Source: Chryseobacterium polytrichastri
GTDB taxonomy: Bacteria > Bacteroidota > Bacteroidia > Flavobacteriales > Weeksellaceae
Length of the DNA: 64,000 bases
Direction of reading: 5' to 3'
Assembly (NCBI RefSeq): GCF_900142445.1
Contig: NZ_FRAV01000001.1
Coordinates: forward strand, 216,173 to 280,172
This document shows positions 34,783-43,462 of the stretch, one piece after another. The first letter of the stretch is position 1. Every line of letters begins with the position of its first letter. The translations under genes and the position numbers were made by a program. The notes beneath the pieces were generated by a model. That model made no database searches. It saw nothing but the letters and a program-made list of their open reading frames with translations, and had not been told where the DNA came from.

Positions 34783-36270
34783 TTAGGTAAGATGTTTTAC
34801 ACTTTCCGAAAAAATCTCAATGCTTTTATCCATTTCAACGAAATTTAAACTTCCGAATCCTAACCTCATAGCGGTTATGCTTTTATTCTGATACAGCAAT
34901 GTTTTGGGAATGAATAAATTATTCTGGGCGCAATGTCTGCTAAGCTGCATCAGGTTGATTGGGATATTCCATTCTGCCCAGATCGCCAAGCCACCTGAAG
35001 GCTTCTGAAAACGGATGGCGGTTCCTAAATGCTTGTGTAATAGTTCAGCGAAATAATCTCGCCTTTCCTGATAGACCTTCAATGATTTCTTTAAATACCT
35101 ATTGATTTCTCCTTCCGCAATCATTTCTCCAAGGACTCGTTCCATTAAAACATCTCCTTGTCTGTCAATAATTCCGAGATATTTTCGCATTTCGATCATC
35201 AAGTTTTCGGGGGCTACAATAAATCCTGTACGAAATCCGGGAGCAAGAGATTTCCCAAAAGAACCAATGTAAATAACCATTCCGTTCGTATCTGCGCTAG
35301 ACAGTGGAAGAATAGGGCTTTTATCATAATGGAATTCATAATCGTAATCATCTTCAAGAATGATGAAACCATATTCGTTGGCCAAATTAAGAAGCTCTAA
35401 TCTCCGTTTTGCACTCAATGCAACGGTGGTAGGATAGTGGTGATGCGGCGTAAGATACAGCATTCTGATCTTTTGTTTCTGGCAGGCTTCTCTTACGCTT
35501 TCTACCATGATTCCTTCTTCATCAATCGGAATAGAAACAATATCAACTCCTGCTTTCTGAAAGATCATATTCACCGAAAAGTAACTTAAAGCGCCTACCA
35601 AAACGGTATCTCCTTGGGATAATAAGATTTCAGAAACAATGTAAATACTCATTTCTGTGCTTCGGGTAATGAGAAGATTATTCTTAGAAATGGGTAATCC
35701 TCGAGATAAATTAAGATAATGAGAAAGGTTTTTCTTAAAAAATTCACTTCCATCATGGTTGTAATGTCCCAACATTTTCTGCTGAGACTTTCGCTTCAGA
35801 ATAGAACTATAAAATTTAGAATGTTGATCAATCTGAGTTAATCTGATATCCGGAACGCCATCATTGAAAACATATTCACAAGTGGAATGCTCAAAAGGAT
35901 TATCTAAAATATTCGACGTTTTAAATGAAAAACCTGTCGATTTTGGATAGTTTTCAAGATGATTCTTTTCAAAAGTTTTAATTTCTAAAGGTTTTTCCTG
36001 ATTCTTTCCAATAACAAAAGTTCCTTTATTCGGAAGACTTTCTACCCAACCTTGGGCAAATAATTCATCATACACGGCAACAATCGTATTACGATGCACT
36101 TCCAATATCTGGCTTAAAGCTCTGGTTCCCGGAAGTTTGGTCCCAAAGGGAATATAGCCTCTCTGTATCGCATTAATTAACTGATTTGCAATTTGCATGT
36201 AGATAGAAGTTTCAGACTTTCTATCAATTTTCACAAAACTTTTATAAGGAATTTCAACCGGACTATCCAT
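34783..36270 (-). CDS. MocR/PdxR-type GntR regulator with aminotransferase domain
   Basis: A 495-residue regulator. The N-terminal GntR winged helix (about 10-80) includes LPGTRALSQILEVHRNT. A class I aminotransferase-like domain (about 110-490) keeps the PLP lysine in GSFGKSLAPGFRTG and the EDDYDYEF motif. MocR proteins bind direct repeats and respond to PLP or PLP-linked substrates. It is divergent from the biotin operon with only 67 bases between starts, so it may control biotin synthesis. The ATG at 36270 is preferred; one eight codons upstream (36294) is possible. Confidence 0.87.
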   Translation of the reverse strand: MDSPVEIPYKSFVKIDRKSETSIYMQIANQLINAIQRGYIPFGTKLPGTRALSQILEVHRNTIVAVYDELFAQGWVESLPNKGTFVIGKNQEKPLEIKTFEKNHLENYPKSTGFSFKTSNILDNPFEHSTCEYVFNDGVPDIRLTQIDQHSKFYSSILKRKSQQKMLGHYNHDGSEFFKKNLSHYLNLSRGLPISKNNLLITRSTEMSIYIVSEILLSQGDTVLVGALSYFSVNMIFQKAGVDIVSIPIDEEGIMVESVREACQKQKIRMLYLTPHHHYPTTVALSAKRRLELLNLANEYGFIILEDDYDYEFHYDKSPILPLSSADTNGMVIYIGSFGKSLAPGFRTGFIVAPENLMIEMRKYLGIIDRQGDVLMERVLGEMIAEGEINRYLKKSLKVYQERRDYFAELLHKHLGTAIRFQKPSGGLAIWAEWNIPINLMQLSRHCAQNNLFIPKTLLYQNKSITAMRLGFGSLNFVEMDKSIEIFSESVKHLT

Positions 36271-36285
36271 AATATAAAAACTGGC

Positions 36286-36324
36286 ACCATTCAACCATCC
36301 GGCAATATACTACATTTGAACCAT
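36286..36324 (+). promoter_or_regulatory. Biotin operon promoter with ACCAT direct repeats
   Basis: TACATTTG (36311-36318) fits the TAnnTTTG box, about 20 bases before the ATG at 36338. No TTG lies at the usual distance. Instead ACCAT occurs at 36286-36290 and 36294-36298 (the -33 area), and again at 36320-36324. MocR regulators usually read direct repeats, so these are candidate sites. Confidence 0.4.
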
Positions 36325-36337
36325 AAAATAAAAATCT

Positions 36338-36964
36338 ATGGAATTCTACAATCTACTCGAAAGAATGGTGCAGGATAATGAGACCCATGCTAAATGGCTC
36401 AACACGCTTTCTTTTATGGAAAATGCCGGAGCAAGAAAAATATCTGCTTGTGAGCATCCTACCAAAGTAAGTTTAATACAACTAAAACATGCTGCTGAAG
36501 AGCATCGCCACGCGTATTACTTAAAAAAACAAATTGGTAAGCTAGATCCTGATTTTTGTAAAACGTATGACAACACAGAGCTTTTGGCTCCAATTGCAAC
36601 TCGTCAATATCTTCATTCTTTAGATGTTAAAGCTTGTCGATACATTCAGAAAGCTTTTCAATTAACAAAAGAAGAGCTAAAATACGCTGCTTATCTTTTT
36701 GTGACCTACGCTATTGAAGTTCGTGCCGATGAATTATATCCTGTTTATCAAGATGTTCTTACCAAAGAATCTTCTAAAATCATGGTAAAATCAATTATCC
36801 TGGAAGAAGAAGGACATTTGGAAGAAATGATTAATCAATTGAACGAATTCGCAGAAGATTGGCAAACGCATGCTGATGTAATTTTAGAAATTGAAAAAGA
36901 ACTGCACGAGCAATGGATGAATGCAATAACTGAAGAAGTGTCGCTCCTTAATTATGCTTCATAA
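36338..36964 (+). CDS. Ferritin-like diiron protein at the head of the biotin operon
   Basis: A 208-residue all-helical protein with no signal peptide. Candidate diiron ligands follow the ferritin/ribonucleotide reductase pattern: E28 (helix 1), E55-x-x-H58 (helix 2), E127 (helix 3) and E157-x-x-H160 (helix 4), with about 30 residues between paired helices. I do not recognise a named family. Its 3' end overlaps bioF by 11 bases, so it is translationally coupled to biotin synthesis. The operon lacks bioC, bioH, bioI and bioW here, so a role in making or releasing the pimeloyl precursor, or another oxygen-dependent step, is an open possibility. Confidence 0.75.
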   Translation: MEFYNLLERMVQDNETHAKWLNTLSFMENAGARKISACEHPTKVSLIQLKHAAEEHRHAYYLKKQIGKLDPDFCKTYDNTELLAPIATRQYLHSLDVKACRYIQKAFQLTKEELKYAAYLFVTYAIEVRADELYPVYQDVLTKESSKIMVKSIILEEEGHLEEMINQLNEFAEDWQTHADVILEIEKELHEQWMNAITEEVSLLNYAS

Positions 36965-38054
36965 TTTCCAAGAAGCTCTCGATAAAAGAAAAGAAACGGG
37001 AACGCTAAGAATCTTAAAACCAAGATCGGAAGGGACTGATTTTTATTCCAACGACTATTTGGGATTGGCGAGAAATAAGGAATTACAACAGATATTGCTT
37101 GAAAAGATCATTGCAAATCCTCAAGTATTATCAGGTAGCACCGGATCAAGGCTGATTAGTGGGAACAGTTGTGAAGTAATTGAAACCGAAAGTTTTATTG
37201 CGCAAGAACATCAATATCCTGCTGCTTTGCTTTTTTCATCGGGTTATAATGCTAATCTGGCTCTATTTTCAACGCTTCCAACCCGCCACGATACCATTAT
37301 TGTTGATGAAAAAATCCATCGGTCTGTGCATGATGCCTGCAAAATGTCTCATGCGAAAAAGTTGAAATTTAAGCACAATGATATTGAAGATTTAGAACAG
37401 GTTTTAAAAAAGCAAAACGGAAACTGTTATGTCACTATAGAAAGTTTGTATTCGATGGATGGTGATGTGGCTCCCATTCAGGAAATCATTGAAATCGTAG
37501 AAAAATATAAAGGCAGCTTAATTGTAGACGAAGCGCATGCTTTTGGTGTTTTTGGATATGGCTTTGTTGATAAACATCAATTGCAAAATCGAGTTTTAGC
37601 AACTGTTATTACATATGGAAAAGCACTTGGGGCTCACGGAGCAGCTATACTTTGTGAGGATGTTGTAAGATCTTATCTCATCAATTTTGCCTCTCCTTTT
37701 ATCTATACAACTTCGGCTCAGAATGTACAGTGGATGACGATTAAAACCAGCTATGAATTTCTAAAATCGCATGAAAACTTTTCTACTCAACTTCAGGAAA
37801 ACATTACAATTTTCAGGAATCAAGGTTTAAAAACACCATCGGCGGAAAACAGTCCGATTCAAGCCTTGGTAATTCCTGATAATCAAAAATTAAAAGCAGT
37901 ACAGCAAAATTTATCAGACAATGGCTTTCTAACCTATGCAGTTTTCAGTCCAACCGTAAAAGAAGGAACAGAAAGATTGAGAATTTGCCTACACAGCTTT
38001 AATACAGAAGAAGAAATTATACAGCTAACGAAAATTATTAAAGAATTTACATGA
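36954..38054 (+). CDS. bioF: 8-amino-7-oxononanoate synthase
   Basis: A 366-residue PLP enzyme of the alpha-oxoamine synthase family. It condenses a pimeloyl thioester with L-alanine to give 8-amino-7-oxononanoate. Visible marks are SNDYLGLA near the N-terminus, SGSTGSRLISGN, VDEAHAFG and the PLP lysine in TYGKALGAHGA. Its start lies inside the end of the diiron gene, and its stop overlaps bioD by four bases (ATGA). The length is slightly short of the usual 380-390. Confidence 0.92.
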   Translation: MLHNFQEALDKRKETGTLRILKPRSEGTDFYSNDYLGLARNKELQQILLEKIIANPQVLSGSTGSRLISGNSCEVIETESFIAQEHQYPAALLFSSGYNANLALFSTLPTRHDTIIVDEKIHRSVHDACKMSHAKKLKFKHNDIEDLEQVLKKQNGNCYVTIESLYSMDGDVAPIQEIIEIVEKYKGSLIVDEAHAFGVFGYGFVDKHQLQNRVLATVITYGKALGAHGAAILCEDVVRSYLINFASPFIYTTSAQNVQWMTIKTSYEFLKSHENFSTQLQENITIFRNQGLKTPSAENSPIQALVIPDNQKLKAVQQNLSDNGFLTYAVFSPTVKEGTERLRICLHSFNTEEEIIQLTKIIKEFT

Positions 38055-38662
38055 AATTATTTGTAACCGGAATCGGAACAGAAGTCGGAAAAACGGTTTG
38101 TTCGGCTATTTTAACAAAATATTTTAAAGCTGATTATTGGAAACCTGTACAATCCGGAGATTTGCATGCTACCGATAGTATGAAAATTAGAGATTGGGTA
38201 GGAGATGGTGTTATTTGTCATCCTGAGACCTATCGTTTACAATTGGCTGCATCACCGCATCAGTCGGCATTGGAGGAAGGTATTTTGATTACGGTTAATG
38301 ATTTTATCCTTCCTGAAACTCAGAATCATCTAATCGTAGAAGGAGCCGGAGGATTGATGGTTCCTCTTTCGGATAAAGAATTTATCATTGATTTAATTGA
38401 AAAACTACAGCTTCCGGTGGCTTTGGTGGTGAGGAATTATTTAGGATGCATCAATCATACTTTATTATCAATCATGGCCTTGCAACAAAGAAAATTAAAA
38501 CTGGAATATTTGATTCTCAATGGGAATTTCCCGCCAGATACGGAAAGAGTGATTTGTAAAAATATTCAACCAGAAACCGAAATAATAAGAATTTCGGACA
38601 TCGAAAATATAACAAAAGAAAATATAGAAAAAAGTACAAAACAATTAACAAATTTAGGATAA
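38051..38662 (+). CDS. bioD: Dethiobiotin synthetase
   Basis: A 203-residue ATP-dependent carboxylase that closes the ureido ring of 7,8-diaminononanoate. The P-loop is GIGTEVGKT, followed by KPVQSG and the [10 protein letters not shown] motif. It overlaps bioF by ATGA, and its stop shares one base with the bioB start (TAATG), showing tight coupling. Confidence 0.92.
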   Translation: MKLFVTGIGTEVGKTVCSAILTKYFKADYWKPVQSGDLHATDSMKIRDWVGDGVICHPETYRLQLAASPHQSALEEGILITVNDFILPETQNHLIVEGAGGLMVPLSDKEFIIDLIEKLQLPVALVVRNYLGCINHTLLSIMALQQRKLKLEYLILNGNFPPDTERVICKNIQPETEIIRISDIENITKENIEKSTKQLTNLG

Positions 38663-39681
38663 TGGATAGAAAAACAGAAATTAGAAATGATTGGACTAAA
38701 GAACAAATAGAAGAAATTTATCATCAACCTTTACTTGAATTAATTTATAAAGCAGCAACCGTTCACCGCGAATGGCACAACCCGGAAGAAGTACAAATGT
38801 CTACCTTATTATCCATTAAGACTGGTGGTTGTACAGAAGACTGTTCGTATTGCGGGCAAGCTGCGCGTTATCATACCAATATTAAAGTTCAGGCTTTGTT
38901 GCCTACAGAAACCGTAATTGAGCATGCCCAAAAGGCGAAAGACAATGGTTCTTCCCGTTTTTGCATGGCTGCGGCTTGGAGAGAAGTAAGAAATAACCGT
39001 GATTTTGATCGCGTGATTGATATGGTAAAAGGCGTTAATGATCTTGGACTTGAAGTGTGCTGCACCTTGGGAATGTTGACGGAAGATCAAGCCATTCGTT
39101 TACAGGAAGCCGGTTTATACGCTTATAATCATAACCTTGATACTTCAGAACAGTATTATGAAGAGATTATTTCTACCAGAACTTTTGACAATAGAATTAA
39201 CACCATCAATAATGTCAGAAAAGCAGGAATAACCGTTTGTTCAGGTGGGATTATCGGATTGGGAGAAACTCACAAAGATAGAATTTCAATGCTTTTAACC
39301 CTAGCAACGATGCCAAAACACCCTGAGTCTGTGCCCATTAATGCATTGGCTAGAGTAGCAGGAACTCCCCTTGAAAATAATGAAAAAACGGATACTTGGG
39401 AAATGGTAAGGATGATTGCCACTGCAAGAATTGTAATGCCTTCTTCAATGGTTCGTTTAAGCGCAGGAAGAATTGAAATGACAGAATTCGAGCAAGGCTG
39501 GTGTTTCATGGCCGGAGCTAACTCCATCTTTACAGGAGAAAGAGAAACTTTATTGGTGACGCCGAACCCAGGAGTTTCTGAAGACATGCAGATGCTTCAA
39601 ACTTTAGGGTTAAAGCCTATGAAAAGAGAATCCGAAAAAGTGATGGATCAGTTTGAAAACTGGAAAACAAGCTTAGTCTAA
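38662..39681 (+). CDS. bioB: Biotin synthase
   Basis: A 339-residue radical SAM enzyme that inserts sulfur into dethiobiotin. The 4Fe-4S cluster cysteines are C57, C61 and C64 in [12 protein letters not shown]. The 2Fe-2S ligand region ([29 protein letters not shown]) and the arginine-containing MVRLSAGR strand are all present. It is the fourth gene of the operon. Confidence 0.95.
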   Translation: MDRKTEIRNDWTKEQIEEIYHQPLLELIYKAATVHREWHNPEEVQMSTLLSIKTGGCTEDCSYCGQAARYHTNIKVQALLPTETVIEHAQKAKDNGSSRFCMAAAWREVRNNRDFDRVIDMVKGVNDLGLEVCCTLGMLTEDQAIRLQEAGLYAYNHNLDTSEQYYEEIISTRTFDNRINTINNVRKAGITVCSGGIIGLGETHKDRISMLLTLATMPKHPESVPINALARVAGTPLENNEKTDTWEMVRMIATARIVMPSSMVRLSAGRIEMTEFEQGWCFMAGANSIFTGERETLLVTPNPGVSEDMQMLQTLGLKPMKRESEKVMDQFENWKTSLV

Positions 39682-39790
39682 TTGTTAGAATTATGCATTG
39701 TGAATACTCAATTGTCAATAGTAAGCTTGGATAATTCACAATTCATTATTACCATTCACCAAATTACTCATTACCAATTACCCATTACTT
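39682..39790. other. bioB-bioA spacer with repeated AT-rich words
   Basis: A 109-bp gap with inverted words ATTGTGAAT/ATTCACAAT (about 39698 and 39732) and near-tandem ACCATTCACCAA / TCATTACCAATT / ACCCATTACTT. It may separate bioA expression from bioFDB or simply be an intergenic repeat. No promoter box was recognised. Confidence 0.35.
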
Positions 39791-41092
39791 ATGAATCTAC
39801 AAGAACGTGATAAGGCTGTCAACTGGCATCCTTATACCCAAATGAAAACGGCAAGTGACGCCATTCCTATTGTTAGGGGGAAAGGAGTACATCTTTATGA
39901 TAACGAAGGAAAACAATATATTGATGCTGTTTCTTCATGGTGGGTGACCTTGCATGGGCATGCGCATCCTTATATTGCACAACGTGTTTCTGAACAGTTA
40001 AATACATTGGAACAAGTTATTTTTGCAGGTTTTACTCATGAGCCTGCGATACAACTTTCAGAAAATTTACTGCAATTGCTACCGAATAATCAGCAGAAAG
40101 TTTTTTACTCTGATAATGGTTCAACAGCGGTGGAAGTCGCCTTGAAAATGTGCATTCAGTATTGCTACAATCATGGAAAAGAAAAGACTAAAATTTTAGC
40201 TTTTAAAAACGCCTACCACGGAGATACTTTTGGCGCCATGTCTGTGAGTGGAAGAAGTGTCTGGACAAAACCTTTCGGGGAAATGTTGTTTGAAGTTGTT
40301 TTTATTGATACTCCCAATTCTGAAAATCTGGAAAGCATAAAAGATCAGATTAAAGATGTAGCTGATGAAATCGCATGTTTTATCTATGAACCTTTAATTC
40401 AAGGTGCTGCAGGAATGTTGATGTATGAAGCTAAGGATTTGGATGAATTAATGAAATTTTGCAGAGAACAGGAAATTTTAATGGTTCAGGATGAAGTCTT
40501 TACCGGTTTTGGACGGACAGGAAAACTGTTTGCAGCAAACCATCTTTCAGAAAAGCCTGATATTATGTGTTTTTCAAAAGGATTGACGGGTGGAACGCTT
40601 CCAATGGGAATTACCACCTGTTCCAATGAAATTTACAATGCTTTTTTATCGGATGATAAATACAAGACGTTGTTTCATGGACATTCTTTTACTGCCAATC
40701 CGTTGTCCTGTACAGCTGCTTTGGCGAGTATGGAATTGTTATTAAATGAAGAAACACGACACAATATTCAACGAATTTCTGAACAGCATTTTCAGTTTTC
40801 ATCCATTTTAAAACAACATACAAACGTTGAAAATGTTCGTCAGACCGGAACGATTCTCGCTTGGGAATTTAAAACAGATCAGGGCACGTCTTACTTTAAT
40901 GAAATAGGAAAGATGTTATATGATGCATTTTTGTTGCGAGGAATTATCATGCGTCCCTTAGGGAATGTGATGTATTTGGTTCCGCCTTATTGTATTACTT
41001 CGGAGGAATTGGAATTTGTTTATCATAGTATTGTTGAAGTACTCCATAAACTTAAAGATCATTCCCCCATGCATGCAGTGTATCAAGGATAG
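39791..41092 (+). CDS. bioA: Adenosylmethionine-8-amino-7-oxononanoate transaminase
   Basis: A 433-residue class III aminotransferase giving 7,8-diaminononanoate. It shows WHPYTQMK near the N-terminus (SAM-site motif of BioA), SSWWVTLHGHAHP, QDEVFTGFGRTG and the PLP lysine in FSKGLTGG. Its last 41 bases overlap the 3' end of a convergent HxlR gene, an unusual arrangement. It is separated from bioB by 109 bases. Confidence 0.94.
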   Translation: MNLQERDKAVNWHPYTQMKTASDAIPIVRGKGVHLYDNEGKQYIDAVSSWWVTLHGHAHPYIAQRVSEQLNTLEQVIFAGFTHEPAIQLSENLLQLLPNNQQKVFYSDNGSTAVEVALKMCIQYCYNHGKEKTKILAFKNAYHGDTFGAMSVSGRSVWTKPFGEMLFEVVFIDTPNSENLESIKDQIKDVADEIACFIYEPLIQGAAGMLMYEAKDLDELMKFCREQEILMVQDEVFTGFGRTGKLFAANHLSEKPDIMCFSKGLTGGTLPMGITTCSNEIYNAFLSDDKYKTLFHGHSFTANPLSCTAALASMELLLNEETRHNIQRISEQHFQFSSILKQHTNVENVRQTGTILAWEFKTDQGTSYFNEIGKMLYDAFLLRGIIMRPLGNVMYLVPPYCITSEELEFVYHSIVEVLHKLKDHSPMHAVYQG

Positions 41093-41363
41093 GACCTAGT
41101 TTGTAACCTTTTTCTGTAAGCCTATAATAAACCTCAGGAGGAAAATTATAAACTTCAATCCGTTGAATGATATCATCTTCCTCCAGTTGTTTTAACTGTT
41201 CCGAAAGTACTTTTTTTGATACTCTTGGCATTTTTCGCCATAATTCCACAAACCGAACTTCTTTTTCCTCAAAGAGACGATGCAGGATCAATGGTTTCCA
41301 TTTACCTGAAAGAATATCAAGACTACGCCTGAGCCCACACTTTTTAAATTCTTCAAAATTCAT
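41052..41363 (-). CDS. HxlR-family winged-helix regulator
   Basis: A 103-residue regulator: FKKCGLRRSLDILSGKWKPLILHRL carries the typical early cysteine and first helix (shown here as a landmark at residues 5-29), followed by the recognition region SKKVLSEQLKQLEE and a YYRLTEKG wing. The ATG at 41363 begins the conserved part; the longer open frame upstream runs into the divergent gene. It is divergent from the MBL-fold gene and probably controls it. Its 3' end overlaps bioA. Confidence 0.87.
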   Translation of the reverse strand: MNFEEFKKCGLRRSLDILSGKWKPLILHRLFEEKEVRFVELWRKMPRVSKKVLSEQLKQLEEDDIIQRIEVYNFPPEVYYRLTEKGYKLGPILDTLHAWGNDL

Positions 41364-41419
41364 CAGTAACTGTAATGTATATAGTGAACCTTTTGGTAAC
41401 CTTCGATTATTTACCTCTA

Positions 41420-41445
41420 TTTGTACAATAGCTTTGTGGTACAAA
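41420..41445 (+). promoter_or_regulatory. HxlR operator bracketing the promoter of the MBL gene
   Basis: TTTGTAC (41420-41426) and GTACAAA (41439-41445) form a perfect inverted repeat with 12 bases between. Inside lies TAGCTTTG (41429-41436), an exact TAnnTTTG box, 19 bases before the ATG at 41455. A bound HxlR dimer would block the promoter directly. Confidence 0.55.
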
Positions 41446-41454
41446 ATTAAATAA

Positions 41455-42225
41455 ATGAAATTACAATTATGGCGCAATGCAACATTGCTTTTGAATATTG
41501 ATGGAATTAAGATTTTAATTGATCCTATGCTTGGCAGAAAAGGATCATTAGGAAAAATGCCAATGACCGATAGCGAGGTACTGAATCCGTTAGTTGATCT
41601 TCCCTTTAGTACAGAAGAACTGGTGGAAAAGTTAACAGAAATAGATGCAGTGGCTATCACTCATCTTCATCCCGATCATTGGGACAACACAGCAATAGAA
41701 CTTCTAAATAAAAAAACACAAATCATTTGCCCTGAAGCCATTGCAGATCAGATCGCCCAATGTGGTTTTGAGAATATTGTTTCCATTAAAGACAGAATAT
41801 GTTGGAGAAACATTGATATTTCTATTACCAAAGGCCGTCACGGAACGGGTGAAGTAGGTAAAAAAATGGGATTGGTAAATGGATTTGTTTTTACACATTC
41901 TAATGAGACTGTTTATATAGTTGGAGACAGTATTTGGTACGATGAGATTGCCAATGAAATAGATCAACACAAGCCTCAACATATCATTGTTGCGGGTGGT
42001 GCAGCTACTTTTTCGGTAGAAGAGCCGATTATCATGACAAGTAAGGACATTATTAGCACCTGTAATTATACTCCTAAATCAACCATTTGGGTGACCCATC
42101 TGGAAGCAGTAAGTCATTGTAAAGAAGACCGAGATTATATTCAGAAAAAAATTAATGAAAATCATGTAGAAGAAAGATGTTTTATTTTAAAAGATGGAGA
42201 AGAAGTCTTTTTGGCTTTTGACTAA
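41455..42225 (+). CDS. Metallo-beta-lactamase-fold hydrolase (UPF0173/RomA-like)
   Basis: A 256-residue MBL-fold protein with the metal motif THLHPDHWD, later histidines in GRHGTG, an aspartate in VGDSIW and a final histidine in THLEAVSH. The group includes broad hydrolases and lactonase-like proteins of unknown substrate. It is regulated, by inference, through the HxlR gene divergent from it. Confidence 0.83.
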   Translation: MKLQLWRNATLLLNIDGIKILIDPMLGRKGSLGKMPMTDSEVLNPLVDLPFSTEELVEKLTEIDAVAITHLHPDHWDNTAIELLNKKTQIICPEAIADQIAQCGFENIVSIKDRICWRNIDISITKGRHGTGEVGKKMGLVNGFVFTHSNETVYIVGDSIWYDEIANEIDQHKPQHIIVAGGAATFSVEEPIIMTSKDIISTCNYTPKSTIWVTHLEAVSHCKEDRDYIQKKINENHVEERCFILKDGEEVFLAFD

Positions 42226-42457
42226 GGGGCTTTTGGTTCCCAATTATTAAGAGGCTTATTTTCTTTACCCTTCATTATCTATTTAATCATAAACTATAAA
42301 TTCATTTTTTAGTAAAACTTTTTTTATTAAAAAATGAATGGCTGTATTATTTTGGTATAAATTCACAAAACTCATTTCGGCTTAGTTTCCACTCATTTTG
42401 GCTCATTCAAGATTTTGATTCCTTCGCAACTTTGTCGTGTTATTAAAAATCAACAAA

Positions 42458-43297
42458 ATGAATAAAACAGTTTTAATCACCGGAGCATCATCCGGAATTG
42501 GAAAAGCAACTGCTAAATACTTTGCAAATAACAATTGGAACGTAATCGCAACGATGCGCAGCCCAGAAAAAGAAACGGAACTCACTCAAATAAACAATGT
42601 TTTTGTTATTCAGCTGGAAGTTACCGATTCAGATTCCATTCAACAGGCTATCGAGAAAGGAATTGAAAAGTTCGGAAAAATTGATGCAGTGATCAACAAT
42701 GCAGGATACGGTCAACAAGGACTTTTTGAAGCGACAACACCAGAAAAAGTAAGGGCTCAGTTTGAGGTTAATGTTTTTGGAGTGATGAATGTCACGAGAG
42801 CTATTTTACCTCATTTCAGAAGTCAAAACTCAGGAACTATCATAAATATTACTTCGGGAGCAGGTCGCGTTACCACTCCAATCTTATCGATTTACAGTGC
42901 TTCAAAATTTGCAGTAGAAGGTTTCACAGAATCTTTAGCTTTTGAATTAAGCTCTCAAAACATCAAGGTTAAAATAATAGAACCAGGATTCATTCAAACC
43001 TCTTTCTATGACAGAGCCAATGAGGAATTTGCTTTTGATCCTTCATTGGAAGATTACAAAGAATTTTCAGATGAAATGGCTGCATTTTTCAGTACTTTTG
43101 AAGGTGGCGAAAATCTCTTTACCTCAGAAGATGTAGCCCGCGTGATTTATAATGCAACGACAGATGGCAGTCATCAATTGCGTTATCTTGCCGGTCCTGA
43201 TATTGAAACATTATTCGATGTAAGGAATAGTAAAACAGATCAGGAATATGTAGAATACACAAGAAACCTGTTTATGCCCAATGGTTTTAAAAGCTAA
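42458..43297 (+). CDS. SDR-family oxidoreductase (classical)
   Basis: A 279-residue classical short-chain dehydrogenase: TGASSGIGKATA (cofactor), NNAGYG, ITSGAGR with the catalytic serine and YSASKFAVEG with the catalytic Tyr-Lys pair. The ATG at 42458 starts directly before the Rossmann strand; a GTG seven codons upstream is less likely. It is followed, after an intergenic palindrome, by an AraC-type regulator, a common pairing with aldehyde or quinone detoxification SDRs. The substrate is unknown. Confidence 0.87.
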   Translation: MNKTVLITGASSGIGKATAKYFANNNWNVIATMRSPEKETELTQINNVFVIQLEVTDSDSIQQAIEKGIEKFGKIDAVINNAGYGQQGLFEATTPEKVRAQFEVNVFGVMNVTRAILPHFRSQNSGTIINITSGAGRVTTPILSIYSASKFAVEGFTESLAFELSSQNIKVKIIEPGFIQTSFYDRANEEFAFDPSLEDYKEFSDEMAAFFSTFEGGENLFTSEDVARVIYNATTDGSHQLRYLAGPDIETLFDVRNSKTDQEYVEYTRNLFMPNGFKS

Positions 43298-43318
43298 GTT
43301 TTGTTAAACTTTAAAGAT

Positions 43319-43412
43319 TTTGAACCATTAAGATTAGTCATCATGATTTTAAACTAAAAGTAAAGCTTTTCTTACTATGATTAATGGCGTGAGAACAACT
43401 TAATGGTTCAAA
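43319..43412. repeat. Inverted repeat between SDR and AraC genes
   Basis: Perfect 14-bp arms (43319-43332 and 43399-43412, TTTGAACCATTAAG type) enclose 66 bases. It has the same end word as the repeat at 32089-32230. Confidence 0.7.
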
Positions 43413-43462
43413 TTTGATATTTTTGTATATAATCAAAGATAAGGTAAATCCAACAAAAACAA

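Noticed and set aside
41364..41660. N-terminal extension of the HxlR gene by 99 codons
   Set aside because: It is the reverse strand of the MBL-fold gene; the conserved regulator begins at the ATG at 41363.
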